DNA from: Undibacterium cyanobacteriorum
GTDB lineage: Bacteria > Pseudomonadota > Gammaproteobacteria > Burkholderiales > Burkholderiaceae_D
Length of the DNA stretch: 64,000 nucleotides
Reading direction: 5' to 3'
NCBI RefSeq assembly: GCF_031326225.1
Contig: NZ_CP133720.1
Span: 4,464,001 to 4,528,000 of the forward strand
Part shown: positions 25,312-34,770 of the stretch, in pieces
Layout: every line of letters begins with the position of its first letter
Position numbering within the stretch: position 1 is the first letter of the stretch
Position numbers and translations under genes: made by a program
The notes under the pieces: model-generated
What the model was told of the DNA's origin: nothing
The model's input: the letters and a program-made list of their open reading frames with translations, nothing else
Database searches by the model: none

Positions 25312-26877
25312 TCACATCGCCTTGCAATGCGAGGCAATAAATTCTGCATGGCTAGGCATGACATCGACACATTTTCGTATCGTCTTTTGTACCTGATCGA
25401 GAAAATAAGCGATGTCTTCTTTGCTGCGGTGATCGACCAAAGGATGATAGCTTTCAGCACGCAAACCCTGGCCATGCATCACTTGCAACCAACTGGTTTC
25501 GGCAAACAGTTCTTCGCCGATGCGGAAAATCCGCCCATGTGAGCGATATAAATCGATACGTTTTTGTACGTCATCGGGTACTGACATGTTTTGGCAGTAT
25601 TCCCAGAAGGGTGATCCTACTTTGGTGTTCAGTTTGTAATGCATGATCAAGAAGTCGCGTATGCGTTGATACTCTTCATCGTTCTGCGCGTTGTAGGTGT
25701 CAATATCAACCTGGTTAAAACCCTGATCTGGAAACAAACTAATCAAACGCATAATCGCCGTTTGCACCATATGAATGCTGGTTGATTCCAAAGGCTCCAT
25801 AAAGCCACCCGACAAACCGATGGCGACACAATTCTTATTCCATGCCTTCTTACGTTTGCCCGTCGTGAAGCGAATCAAACGCGGATCGGCCAAAGCTTCG
25901 CCATCCAAATTGTTCAACAAAATCGCTTGCGCCTCGTCTGCGCTCATAAACTTACTGGAGAACACATGGCCATTCCCAGTGCGATGTTGCAAAGGAATGC
26001 GCCATTGCCAGCCTGCGCTATGTGCGGTCGAACGCGTGTACGGCAATAAGGGACCGGCGGAAGCACATGGCACGGCAATCGCACTATCGGCCGGCAACCA
26101 ATGGCTCCAGTCTTCGTAACCGGTTTTCAAAGTCTTTTCGATCAACAAAGCCGCCAAGCCCGAGCAATCTATGAAGAGATCGCCATCAATACGCTCGCCG
26201 TTTTCCATCAACAGGGCTTCAATAAAGCCATCGCTTTCGCGCACGATGGTGTCCACGATCTTACCCTCCGTTCTCTGCGTGCCTTGTTGCTCAGCTTTAC
26301 TACGCAAATACTTGGCATACAAACCGGCGTCAAAATGAAAGGCATACGAAATATCTGCCAAAGGAGAGTTCGGCATATCTTTCGGTGCGCGCATAAATTT
26401 ATGCTGACGTGGCGCGACCGTATTGATCGAGAAGTGTTCCAAATCCGGTGCCTCGCCCAGCTGATACATCTTCAACCAATATTGGTAGAACTTAGCAACC
26501 ACCTGATCACGACCAATCACACCAAAACCGTGGATGTAAGAATCCCCTTGCTTGCCCCAATTGACGAATTCAATCCCCAGCTTAAAAGTCGCTTGGGTCT
26601 GACGCATGAATTCATCTTCGTCGAGATTTACCAATTGATTAAAGGCACGAATACTAGGAATGGTCGCCTCACCCACGCCGATGGTCGAGATAGCGTCGGA
26701 CTCCACTAATCGTAAGCGATAAGTCGGTGGCAATACGCGCGATAAAGCTGTCGCCGTCATCCAACCGGCAGTGCCACCACCAACGATGACCACGGTTTGA
26801 ATCGGAACATTTTTGCCAGCGCGGTTGCCACCATTGTTGCTGTCGTGATTATGGATTGAGGCTGTCTCTGTATTCAT
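25312..26877 (-). CDS. flavin-dependent (tryptophan) halogenase-family protein, copy 2
   Basis: 521 residues from the ATG at 26877 (GGAAG upstream); a longer frame to 27063 runs through the upstream gap and lacks a ribosome site. An extra N-terminal tail of about 24 polar residues precedes VIVGGGTAGW. Lys99 in TFKLGIEF corresponds to Lys79 of copy 1; WQWRIP and EPLESTSIH are intact, so all known halogenase catalytic features are present. It is clearly closer to copy 3 than to copy 1. It is the last gene of the ABC importer operon, 88 bp after the ATPase gene, which ties it to sugar uptake. What it modifies is unknown. Confidence 0.9.
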   Translation of the reverse strand: MNTETASIHNHDSNNGGNRAGKNVPIQTVVIVGGGTAGWMTATALSRVLPPTYRLRLVESDAISTIGVGEATIPSIRAFNQLVNLDEDEFMRQTQATFKLGIEFVNWGKQGDSYIHGFGVIGRDQVVAKFYQYWLKMYQLGEAPDLEHFSINTVAPRQHKFMRAPKDMPNSPLADISYAFHFDAGLYAKYLRSKAEQQGTQRTEGKIVDTIVRESDGFIEALLMENGERIDGDLFIDCSGLAALLIEKTLKTGYEDWSHWLPADSAIAVPCASAGPLLPYTRSTAHSAGWQWRIPLQHRTGNGHVFSSKFMSADEAQAILLNNLDGEALADPRLIRFTTGKRKKAWNKNCVAIGLSGGFMEPLESTSIHMVQTAIMRLISLFPDQGFNQVDIDTYNAQNDEEYQRIRDFLIMHYKLNTKVGSPFWEYCQNMSVPDDVQKRIDLYRSHGRIFRIGEELFAETSWLQVMHGQGLRAESYHPLVDHRSKEDIAYFLDQVQKTIRKCVDVMPSHAEFIASHCKAM

Positions 26878-26965
26878 GCTTCTTCCCAATTCTCTCTTCT
26901 CAATTCTCTCTATCGTGCTTAGCGACAAACCCTGCTTGATCGCTATACTGCTGCAAAGGGCTTTC

Positions 26966-28060
26966 TTACAAACGCAATTCCGTTTCCGGATCAAACAAAG
27001 AAACGCGTGTCGCGTCGATGTCGAAACGCACCTGCTGTCCGAGGGTATAAGTCTGGCCATCATTGGCGATCGCCGCCAAAGTCAGGGGCGCAGCTGAGGA
27101 TGGCGACACCGCGGACATCATCTCTAACCACAACACTTGGTGATTCCCCATCGGTTCTACCAAAGACACAGTCGCTTGCATGGCTCCTTGCGGGTGCAAC
27201 TTAATTTGCTCCGCACGCACGCCCAAGGTGGCACTGATCTTGGTCGACACGGCACCCGCTTTGAAGGCATAGTTCGACAGATTAAGCTGTAACTGCGGAC
27301 AGCGAAATTGCTGCTGCGAATCGACTTCGCCGCTGATGAAATTCATCGCTGGCGAACCTAAGAAACCGGCGACAAACTGATTCGCTGGCTGCTCATAAAC
27401 CACAGCTGGCGTACCAATTTGTTGTATTTCACCCGAACGCATCACCACGATGCGTGAGGCCAAAGTCATCGCTTCGACTTGATCATGCGTCACGTAGATC
27501 ATGGTCGACTTCAATTGTTGATGCAGTAGTTTCAATTCACGACGCAGACTCGAACGCAATTTCGCATCGAGATTGGACAAAGGCTCATCGAATAAATAGA
27601 CCGCTGCTTGACGCACCAAGGCGCGTCCAATCGCCACACGTTGTCGTTGTCCCCCAGAGAGTTCCGACGGCTTACGTTTCAAGAGCGGCTCAAGATGCAA
27701 AATCTGCGCCGCATGAGCTATGCGCTTGGCAATCTCATCTTTCGCGATGCCACTGATGCGCAAGCCAAACGACATATTCTTTTCCACCGACATGGTCGGA
27801 TACAAGGCGTAAGACTGGAACACCATGCCGATATTGCGCTCACTCGGATCGGCATCGGTCATGTCTTGTCCGGCGATCTCAATGCTCCCGCTGCTAACAT
27901 CAATCAAACCCGCAATCGCATGCAACAGCGTCGACTTGCCACAGCCCGATGGACCCAGCAAGACCAAAAACTCACCAGGCTCCACAGCAAGAGTAAGGTC
28001 CCGCAAAATCGCATTACCACCAAGCGTAATTCCTAAATTTTGTATGCTGACGTTTGCCAC
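26966..28060 (-). CDS. ABC sugar importer ATPase (MalK/UgpC-like, CUT1)
   Basis: 364 residues. Walker A GPSGCGKST, Q-loop region VFQSYALYPTMSVEKN, signature LSGGQRQRVAIGRALVR, Walker B VYLFDEPLSNLD, switch His in YVTHDQVEAMTLA. The C-terminal TOBE-like regulatory domain (about 240-364) is shorter than usual. It drives the importer formed with the genes at 28326-31641. It is separated from the permeases by a 265-bp gap containing a GAAAGGGAGGG repeat and a CG-rich inverted stretch, so its expression may differ from theirs. Confidence 0.94.
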   Translation of the reverse strand: MANVSIQNLGITLGGNAILRDLTLAVEPGEFLVLLGPSGCGKSTLLHAIAGLIDVSSGSIEIAGQDMTDADPSERNIGMVFQSYALYPTMSVEKNMSFGLRISGIAKDEIAKRIAHAAQILHLEPLLKRKPSELSGGQRQRVAIGRALVRQAAVYLFDEPLSNLDAKLRSSLRRELKLLHQQLKSTMIYVTHDQVEAMTLASRIVVMRSGEIQQIGTPAVVYEQPANQFVAGFLGSPAMNFISGEVDSQQQFRCPQLQLNLSNYAFKAGAVSTKISATLGVRAEQIKLHPQGAMQATVSLVEPMGNHQVLWLEMMSAVSPSSAAPLTLAAIANDGQTYTLGQQVRFDIDATRVSLFDPETELRL

Positions 28061-28325
28061 AAATAATCCTTGTTTGCTGATCTACAGCCCTAAAACACAT
28101 CCAGAAATTGAGCGAGAGGAGAAACCCATCCCCACCCTAACCCTCCCCGTTGAAAGGGAGGGAACATTACGGCTAACTCAACCACTTACCAAGCACAGCG
28201 CCCCAATAAATGCCTCAGAAATTCAATTATGGGGATGCAGTGCAAGGCGCAAAACGGAGCAATACGTCGGTATTGCGAGTATTTGCAACGCAGCAATGCG
28301 CCCCAGAATTGGATTTATGAGGTAA

Positions 28326-29267
28326 TTATTTAACGGCTCCGGCTGTAATACCCCTCACAAACCAACGCCCCGAAACAAAATACAAAACCAAAGGCACGAG
28401 CGAGGTCAAAATCGTCGCCGCCATATTCACGTTGTACTCGCGCGTCCCAGTCGTCGTGTTAATCACATTATTGAGCTGCACCGTCATCGGCAAATTTTCG
28501 CGCCCCGCGAACACGAGGCCTAACAAATAATCGTTCCACACGCCGGTCACTTGCATGATCGCGGCAACTACAATGATCGGTGCTGACATCGGTAGCACTA
28601 ACTGGAACAGAATCCGCCAAAACCCGCCACCGTCGATGCGTGCGGCTTGAAATAGTTCGTGCGGGATGCTCGAATAATAGTTACGAAACAGCAGCGTCAT
28701 CATCGGCATACTGAAAATGGTGTGCACGATAACGATGCCGGGAAGCGAACTATAAAGATCGACCGCTGCCAACAAACGTACTAAAGGGAAAATCATCACC
28801 TGGACGGGTATGAAGGCACCGACCATCAAGACACCGAACAAAATATTGGCACCGCGTGGACGCCAAAATGACAAAGCGTAGCCGTTGAGCGCCCCGAGCA
28901 TAATAGGAATGATGGTACTGGGAACGACGATCGCAATCGAATTGGTAAAGCCACCGCGTATACCTTCACAGGAAACGCCGGTACACGCACTACTCCAAGC
29001 GGCAAACCATGCATCGAGCGACCACGTACTTGGTAAGGCAAACAATTGTCCCAGCCGAATTTCATCCATGCTTTTGAACGAGGTCACTAACATGATGTAG
29101 AGCGGGAGTAAAAAGAACAGCGCCGCACTGATCAGAAAAGCATACAAACCGATACGAGCCACGCGAGAACCACCACGACGCCTTTTACTGCGTGGCTGTG
29201 GGATGGAAATTATTGCGGTCCTTTGCATCGAACCTTGATTCGAAATTTGATTCGGTGCGGCACTCAT
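28326..29267 (-). CDS. ABC sugar importer permease (MalG-like)
   Basis: 313 residues, six membrane segments after a basic cytoplasmic N-terminus (RSKRRRGGSR). The CUT1 EAA-loop motif appears as ELFQAARIDGGGFWRILFQLVLP. A cysteine-containing periplasmic insertion (SSACTGVSCEGIRGGF) is a feature of some oligosaccharide members. Its start overlaps the end of the partner permease by 4 bases (ATGA), showing translational coupling. Confidence 0.94.
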   Translation of the reverse strand: MSAAPNQISNQGSMQRTAIISIPQPRSKRRRGGSRVARIGLYAFLISAALFFLLPLYIMLVTSFKSMDEIRLGQLFALPSTWSLDAWFAAWSSACTGVSCEGIRGGFTNSIAIVVPSTIIPIMLGALNGYALSFWRPRGANILFGVLMVGAFIPVQVMIFPLVRLLAAVDLYSSLPGIVIVHTIFSMPMMTLLFRNYYSSIPHELFQAARIDGGGFWRILFQLVLPMSAPIIVVAAIMQVTGVWNDYLLGLVFAGRENLPMTVQLNNVINTTTGTREYNVNMAATILTSLVPLVLYFVSGRWFVRGITAGAVK

Positions 29268-30214
29268 GTTGCACCCCTCGACACTTTGTTCAACGGCACT
29301 TCCTTTTTGTTGACCGCCGATGTGGCGTGCGATCGTGCATTCGAGCGTGCATGCATGCGCGCATACATATACGGTGCTAGTAAGGCCACCACCGGCACCA
29401 AGAGCATCACGGCACCGGCCGAGGCCAAGGCGATATTGGCACGACCGAACAGGTGATCCATAATAAATTTCGCGGGTACTTCACTCGCTGTACCGGGACC
29501 ACCTTGGGTCATCGCAACCACCGAATCAAACAGCTTGATGGCAGCCGTGCTCAAGAGCAAAAAGACGGTAGCCAAGGTAGGCGCCATCATGGGCAAAATA
29601 ATCGATAGATACACGCGCCAAGCGGGAATACCGTCGAGCCGCGTGGCTTTCCAAATTTCTTGATCGATGCCACGCAAGCCTGCCAACATCATTGCCATGA
29701 CCAAGCCCGAGGTCTGCCACACAGTAGCGATCACGATGGTGTAAATCACTTTATCCTGATCGATAATCCAATCAAATTCAAAATTCGGGAAGCCCCATTG
29801 GCGCACGGCATTTTCGATGCCGATGCCCGGCGTCAACATCCATTGCCACACCAAACCGGTCGCCACAAAGGACATTGCATACGGATATAAAAAGACCGTG
29901 CGCAGTACTCCTTCCGCTTTCACTTTTTGATCAATAAAAGCGGCGAGGAGAAAGCCAATCACCATGCTCGCGACAATGAAAAGTACAGAATAAATCGCGA
30001 GGTTTTCTATCGAGAGCAGCCAACGTTCATTCTCAAATAATTTGGCGTACTGCGTCATGCCGACGAAGGTATCCGTCGGCAAACTGCGCGAGCTCGTCAA
30101 GGAAATCTTGATCGACCACAGCACGGTACCGACGTAAGCCACTAAGACAATCAGCGCCAGGGGCGTGATGGCTCCGTAAGGTATCAGTTTGCGGGCGATG
30201 GTTTTTAAACGCAT
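29264..30214 (-). CDS. ABC sugar importer permease (MalF-like)
   Basis: 316 residues, six membrane segments, EAA motif as EIWKATRLDGIPAWRVYLSIILP. It forms the membrane channel with the product of 28326-29267. The C-terminus carries a charged tail after the last helix (ARMHARSNARSHATSAVNKK), which is longer than usual and cytoplasmic. It lies 95 bp downstream of the binding-protein gene. Confidence 0.94.
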   Translation of the reverse strand: MRLKTIARKLIPYGAITPLALIVLVAYVGTVLWSIKISLTSSRSLPTDTFVGMTQYAKLFENERWLLSIENLAIYSVLFIVASMVIGFLLAAFIDQKVKAEGVLRTVFLYPYAMSFVATGLVWQWMLTPGIGIENAVRQWGFPNFEFDWIIDQDKVIYTIVIATVWQTSGLVMAMMLAGLRGIDQEIWKATRLDGIPAWRVYLSIILPMMAPTLATVFLLLSTAAIKLFDSVVAMTQGGPGTASEVPAKFIMDHLFGRANIALASAGAVMLLVPVVALLAPYMYARMHARSNARSHATSAVNKKEVPLNKVSRGAT

Positions 30215-30309
30215 TTTTGTAGCCTGCCGAGCTAGTTGCTTCTATGGATGATGGTTTGCGATGACTTCAGTTGGTGGCGTGTTTTTTTCGCATTTATGCA
30301 CTCATGCAC

Positions 30310-31641
30310 TCACTCTTTCAAGGCATTCACAATGCTCTTTTGCACTTTCTCCACTGGCATTTTGGTATTCCAAAACGCGGTCAGAATATCTTGCAGAGCG
30401 CCATTCTGATCTGGTGTCAAATACACCTCACTAATCCCAAGCACGCGCGATTTATCTTTCATGATCGCCATACCGGTTTGCGCGCACAAATCCATACTCG
30501 ACGTATCCACATCGCTACGAATCGGGATCGATCCCTTCAGCTTATTAAACTCAATTTGCACGCTCGGCGTCATCAAAGTTTTTGCTAATAATTTTTGAGC
30601 GCGTACCACGGGTTCCACTGTCGTTTTGGGGAAGACAAAAGCATCGCCCTGAATCAAATACGGCGCGGTCGGATTGAAACCGGCGATGCAGCCAAAGTCT
30701 TTGCCTGCGGTCTGCTTGGCAGCGGCGAACTCACCTTTCACCCAATCACCCATGATTTGAAAACCCGCTTTACCGCTGATCAACATAGCGGTTGCATCAT
30801 TCCAATTACGTCCTGGAGAACCCGCATCGATATACGATTGCATGCGCTTAAAGGCCAACAACACATTTTTGAAAGCGTCTGAGTTGATCGCTTTCGCGTC
30901 ACGGTCGCGGATGACTTTTAAGTACAAATCTTTGCCGCCGACATTAGCTAACATCGCCTGAAAAACAATCGTCTCCTGCCACGCTTGACCACCATGCGCG
31001 AGACCGACTAAACCTGCTGCCTTGAGCTTATCGAGCGCAGCAAACAGTTCATCGATGGTCGCAGGCTCTTTGGCGATGCCGGCTTTCTTGAAGGCTGCTT
31101 TGGAATACCAAAACCAGGTTTGCATGTGCAAATTGACAGGTACGGCGTAGTAATGACCTTTAATGCGGATCACATTCAAGACGGTGTCGGGCAATAATTT
31201 ATCCCAACCCTCCGCAGCGGCCACATCGTCCATATTGTTGAGCATATTTTGCTCCACCAAATCTTGGAACTGCTTGGTGGTATTGAATTGCGCTGCGACC
31301 GGAGCATTGCCACCAACGATACGGTTAATTGCCACTGCCCGAGCTTGATCAGCGCCCGCGATCGCGGTATCGACCCACACCCCACCCGCTTTACGATAAG
31401 CGTCGGCAATGGTTTTCACTGCTGCGGATTCACTGCTCGAAGTCCACCAGTGCAAGACTTCAGCTTTCGCCATGGGTCCACTTTTTACTGCCGCTTGATT
31501 CGGTGCAGGTGTTGCAGCGACGGCGGTCGTGCCCATTCCGCATAAACCCACGGCCAAAAAGCAGGCTGCCACCAAGCTTGGTGTGAAAGCCTTCTTGGAT
31601 GGAGCCACAGTGGTAGTGATGGACGCTGTCCGGTTTTTCAT
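30310..31641 (-). CDS. ABC sugar importer solute-binding protein (CUT1)
   Basis: 443 residues. A long basic N-terminus is followed by a signal peptide (LVAACFLAVGLCGMGTTAVAA). The mature part has the family-1 solute-binding pattern: EVLHWWTSSSESAAVKTIADAY, LPDTVLNVIRIKGHYYAVPVNLHMQTWFWY split over the hinge, and GKAGFQIMGDWVKGEF. First gene of the importer operon, divergent from GH16, with two operators between them. The ligand is inferred to be beta-glucan oligosaccharides from that context. Confidence 0.93.
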   Translation of the reverse strand: MKNRTASITTTVAPSKKAFTPSLVAACFLAVGLCGMGTTAVAATPAPNQAAVKSGPMAKAEVLHWWTSSSESAAVKTIADAYRKAGGVWVDTAIAGADQARAVAINRIVGGNAPVAAQFNTTKQFQDLVEQNMLNNMDDVAAAEGWDKLLPDTVLNVIRIKGHYYAVPVNLHMQTWFWYSKAAFKKAGIAKEPATIDELFAALDKLKAAGLVGLAHGGQAWQETIVFQAMLANVGGKDLYLKVIRDRDAKAINSDAFKNVLLAFKRMQSYIDAGSPGRNWNDATAMLISGKAGFQIMGDWVKGEFAAAKQTAGKDFGCIAGFNPTAPYLIQGDAFVFPKTTVEPVVRAQKLLAKTLMTPSVQIEFNKLKGSIPIRSDVDTSSMDLCAQTGMAIMKDKSRVLGISEVYLTPDQNGALQDILTAFWNTKMPVEKVQKSIVNALKE

Positions 31642-31850
31642 GCTGTCTCCTCGTTATTCTCTCGTGTCAGTCTAGCTGACTCTGCGCGCCAACGCAGCAC
31701 AGGTAGCACATTTAGCACATGTCGCATCATGACTTGATCATCACGTCTTGGCTTTTGTGTGCTTAGCGTTCAGCTAGGCGATTCTTCATTTTTATTTATT
31801 CACAATTTTTTATTGACTTCTTTTTTTGCTTAATGCCATACTACCCGAAA

Positions 31851-31889
31851 ATTGGAAACGATTCCATATTTTTTGGAAACAGTTTCCAA
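31851..31889. promoter_or_regulatory. paired LacI-type operators O3 and O4 between ABC and GH16 operons
   Basis: O3: TTGGAAACGATTCCAT at 31852-31867. O4: TTGGAAACAGTTTCCAA at 31873-31889, a perfect 17-bp palindrome with a central A, so one base longer than the others. The centres are 21-22 bp apart, two helical turns, which would allow side-by-side binding. A half site ATTTCCAAT follows at about 31891. The two divergent transcripts start 210 bp to the left and 126 bp to the right. Confidence 0.75.
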
Positions 31890-32014
31890 TCATTTCCAAT
31901 TTGCGATTTTTTTCCAACAGACGCGAGCGCTCCAGTGTCCTTGGACCGCGAATTTTGGGTTCACTACCACTCATCACTAACACTACTGACTTCATTGACT
32001 TAGGAGATCGTCTT

Positions 32015-32956
32015 ATGGCTCACGCAAACCCTCGTCTATCCACATTTTTGCGGTGGGCAATCCTTGGACTCAGTGTCGTGGGTGGTGTTGCCTGCGGCGG
32101 CGGTGGAAGTGGTGGCAGCGCAAGCCCCAGCGGTGCAAGTACAACGCCTAGCAGCGGCGGTTCAGGATCAACCACTCCCAGCACACCTAGCACACCAACA
32201 TTACCGAGTGGCGGCGTACCAGCCAACTATAAGCTGGTGTGGGCCGATGAGTTTAATGGCAATGGTTTGGTCGATAGTAGTAAGTGGGACTACGATACTG
32301 AACGCAATAAAGCGGGTTGGTATAACAATGAGCTGCAATACTATTCACGCGCGCGCCTTGAAAACGCGGCGATGAGCAATGGCGTACTCACCATTACGGC
32401 GCTCAAAGAGAAACTGACGAGTGCGGCCGATTATGGTGGGCAATCGTATACCTCGGCACGATTACTCACGCGCGGCAAAGCCAGTTGGACTTATGGCTAT
32501 TTCGAAATTCGCGCCAAACTGCCGTGTGGACTGGGTACCTGGCCTGCGATTTGGATGCTCGGCACCAAGGGCGCATGGCCCGATGACGGTGAGATCGACA
32601 TCATGGAACATGTCGGCAAAACCAAAGGACAAATCCTCGGCAGCGCCTACAGTAACTACTACAACTGGGCCAGTGGCACCGGCACTACCAAGTCCACTAC
32701 CGTACCCGATGCCTGCGATGCCTTCCACAACTATCAATTGTTCTGGGATGCCGACCAACTCGCGATTGGCGTTGATGGGAAATACTACTTTCAGTTTGTG
32801 AATCCCAAGAATGGTGATTACAAAAAATGGCCCTTCGATCAACCGCAATACATGATTTTGAACTTGGCGCTCGGGGGTGATTTGGGCGGACCGGTTGACG
32901 ACACTATTTTCCCTAGCAAATTCGAAATCGATTACGTGCGGATTTATCAAAAGTAA
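32015..32956 (+). CDS. GH16 beta-1,3-glucanase (laminarinase)-like lipoprotein
   Basis: 313 residues from the ATG at 32015 (AGGAGA upstream); the frame opens earlier, through the operators, but that is not coding. Signal ending GGVACG with a lipid Cys, then a Gly/Ser/Thr/Pro linker of about 45 residues. The catalytic domain starts at LVWADEFNGNGLVDSSKW and includes NNELQYYS, GLGTWPAIWMLG, and the GH16 active site GEIDIMEH with Glu193, Asp195 and Glu198. This arrangement, with the extra residue in EIDIMEH, is that of beta-1,3(4)-glucanases rather than agarases. Surface or periplasmic endo-cleavage of the polymer would feed the TonB receptor and GH5/GH3. Confidence 0.94.
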   Translation: MAHANPRLSTFLRWAILGLSVVGGVACGGGGSGGSASPSGASTTPSSGGSGSTTPSTPSTPTLPSGGVPANYKLVWADEFNGNGLVDSSKWDYDTERNKAGWYNNELQYYSRARLENAAMSNGVLTITALKEKLTSAADYGGQSYTSARLLTRGKASWTYGYFEIRAKLPCGLGTWPAIWMLGTKGAWPDDGEIDIMEHVGKTKGQILGSAYSNYYNWASGTGTTKSTTVPDACDAFHNYQLFWDADQLAIGVDGKYYFQFVNPKNGDYKKWPFDQPQYMILNLALGGDLGGPVDDTIFPSKFEIDYVRIYQK

Positions 32957-32970
32957 GCGCAAAAACACAC

Positions 32971-33744
32971 ATGCAGACCGCGCCCCCATTACCACTGTTC
33001 AATCCCCAAGCCAGCGTCAGCGTGCAAGTCATTCCTGATCTTGGTGCGATGTCAGCTGTTGCAGGCAAGGGAAAGCAAGAAGTTTGTGTGGTGGTCGATG
33101 ATTTTCTACTGAACCCGGAAGAAGTCGTGGAACATGCACGTCGACAGCGTCAGCAGTTCCGCTACGATGTCGACAACTACTTTCCCGGTGTAGAGATGGA
33201 CATGGGGCGCACTTTTGCTTTGCAGATGGAGCAGTACTTTATGCTTCACCTGCGATCCCATTTTCAGGTGCGACGCAACCTTGGCTGCGCTTGTCGCATG
33301 TCGATGACGACCTTGTCTGCCGCAGAACTCAAGCCTCTACAACGCTTATGCCACCGCGACGCGGAAGTGCTGCCACTGGGGATGGGGATCGCTGCCAGTG
33401 TCGTCTATTTGTTCACGGACGCCTCGCTTGGCGGCACTAGCTTTTTTCGTCCACGTGGTCCACTCGATGAAACGCGTCGCTTCCTGCAGCGGGCGGAGCA
33501 TGCAGATCACACCTGGCTCAATGATGAGCTACAACAAGCGCCGGCCTATTGTTATCAGTCGAATCCACGCTTTGCCCTGACGCATACGGTCGAAGCAAAA
33601 TGGAATCGCGCGATATTTTATGAAGGCACAGTATTTCATGCCGCCCACATCAGCGATCCGACACGATTAAGCGCAGAAGTCGATCATGCACGACTCTGTT
33701 TGAATGCCTTCTTTCGCTTTAAGAAGCAGGCGGGTGCTGCTTGA
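32971..33744 (+). CDS. DUF6445-like protein (possible Fe(II)/2-oxoglutarate oxygenase fold)
   Basis: 257 residues, 14 bp downstream of GH16 and so co-transcribed. No signal peptide. I recognise it as the DUF6445 type, found in other genomes beside halogenase-like genes and TonB receptors. Possible metal-site residues: His-Arg-Asp in RLCHRDAEVLP, a core strand VVYLFTDASLGGTSFFRPR, and a distal His in FYEGTVFHAAHI, a spacing reminiscent of the HxD...H triad of 2-oxoglutarate oxygenases. The reaction is unknown. Its place in the operon links a possible oxygenase to glucan use together with the halogenase-like flavoproteins. Confidence 0.75.
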   Translation: MQTAPPLPLFNPQASVSVQVIPDLGAMSAVAGKGKQEVCVVVDDFLLNPEEVVEHARRQRQQFRYDVDNYFPGVEMDMGRTFALQMEQYFMLHLRSHFQVRRNLGCACRMSMTTLSAAELKPLQRLCHRDAEVLPLGMGIAASVVYLFTDASLGGTSFFRPRGPLDETRRFLQRAEHADHTWLNDELQQAPAYCYQSNPRFALTHTVEAKWNRAIFYEGTVFHAAHISDPTRLSAEVDHARLCLNAFFRFKKQAGAA

Positions 33745-33750
33745 ACCTAG

Positions 33751-34045
33751 ATGTTGGGCTTCATTGCATTCAGCGCCAACCTACGCCATCACAATCGTAG
33801 GCTGGTGCTGAGCGAAGCGATGCCCAGCTTCTGATCACCCGACCATGTTGGGCTTCATTGCATTCAGCACCAAGCTACTCCACCACATCCGTAGGCTGGT
33901 GCTGAGCGAAGCGATGCCCAGCTTCTGATCACCCGACCATATTGGGCTTCATTGCATTCAGCACCAAGCTACTCCACCACATCCGTAGGCTGGTGCTGAG
34001 CGAAGCGATGCCCAGCGTCCGATCACCCGACCATGTTGGGCTTCA
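33751..34045. repeat. 94-bp tandem repeat, three units plus a partial fourth
   Basis: Units start at 33751, 33845, 33939 and (partial) 34033, an exact 94-bp period. Each starts ATGTTGGGCTTCATTGCATT and contains inverted arms (CCAACCTACG or CCAAGCTACT against CGTAGGCTGG), so each can fold into a hairpin. Units 2 and 3 are nearly identical and unit 1 is more diverged, indicating recent expansion. It lies between two convergent genes and fills the gap 33745-34062. Confidence 0.85.
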
Positions 34046-34062
34046 ATAGCGCCTCACGAAAC

Positions 34063-34770
34063 TCAACACTTAATCTCTTTGCGCTTCTTGCCGATCGCAC
34101 CGCGCGCTGCGACTTTGGCGATGTAGTCTGGTGCAAAAGGAATCTTACATGCCGTATCACCAACGTCGATCGAAACGGTGCCGATAGCTTTTCCTGCTTG
34201 CACCGCCGCGTCATGCAGAGGGGCGACAAAGGAGCCCAGCGCGATCACAAAACTGTTCATGCCGGAGCGCACTTCGTTGGGCTGTTGATGGATGGTCGTT
34301 TGCACGAAATCGAGGAGGCGTTGAAGCCATGGCAAATCAAGCGCTTGGTCGGGTGTCACCGAGACATAACTAATCAAAGTGGCCCACGCTGTTGCAGCAA
34401 CATCTTCTTGCGAAGAACTACCCCACTCATTAATCAATTCAACCACGTGAGAGCTCTCGGTCGCTACCCACGCCACACTATAGCGACGGATCGCATTGCA
34501 ATTAGCGGTTGCTAACCACTGCTGCAGTTGTTCCTTGCTCATCTCCTTGCCGTTCGCCATCAAGCCCGCCAAATACTGGGCATCGTAATTCCCTGTCGCG
34601 AACAAGTCGCATGCTAAAGCGGTATTACCTTTATGTGCCTTGAGCAGCTTCTTCATTTCTTCAATCTTGACGCCGAACACAGGATCGTTCGCACCATGCT
34701 TACGTAAAATCGCACGGTACGATTCACTACCTAGGCTTTCCAGAGTTTTTAAAATGTCCTGTGCACTCAT
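34063..34770 (-). CDS. AlkD-like DNA alkylation repair protein (HEAT repeats)
   Basis: 235 residues; AGGAG before the ATG. All-helical sequence of repeated 35-40-residue units (SYRAILRKHGANDPVFGVKIEEMKKLLK, NYDAQYLAGLMA, AIRRYSVAWVATES, DVAATAWATLISYV) matching the DNA alkylation repair family whose founder AlkD excises N3/N7-alkyl purines. This branch is poorly characterised: the AlkD catalytic Trp/Asp/Trp set cannot be placed with certainty here, so glycosylase activity is not assured. Single-gene unit; the 245-bp region upstream of it shows only AT-rich DNA with repeated ATTAGTACA motifs near 34907-34930. Confidence 0.75.
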   Translation of the reverse strand: MSAQDILKTLESLGSESYRAILRKHGANDPVFGVKIEEMKKLLKAHKGNTALACDLFATGNYDAQYLAGLMANGKEMSKEQLQQWLATANCNAIRRYSVAWVATESSHVVELINEWGSSSQEDVAATAWATLISYVSVTPDQALDLPWLQRLLDFVQTTIHQQPNEVRSGMNSFVIALGSFVAPLHDAAVQAGKAIGTVSIDVGDTACKIPFAPDYIAKVAARGAIGKKRKEIKC

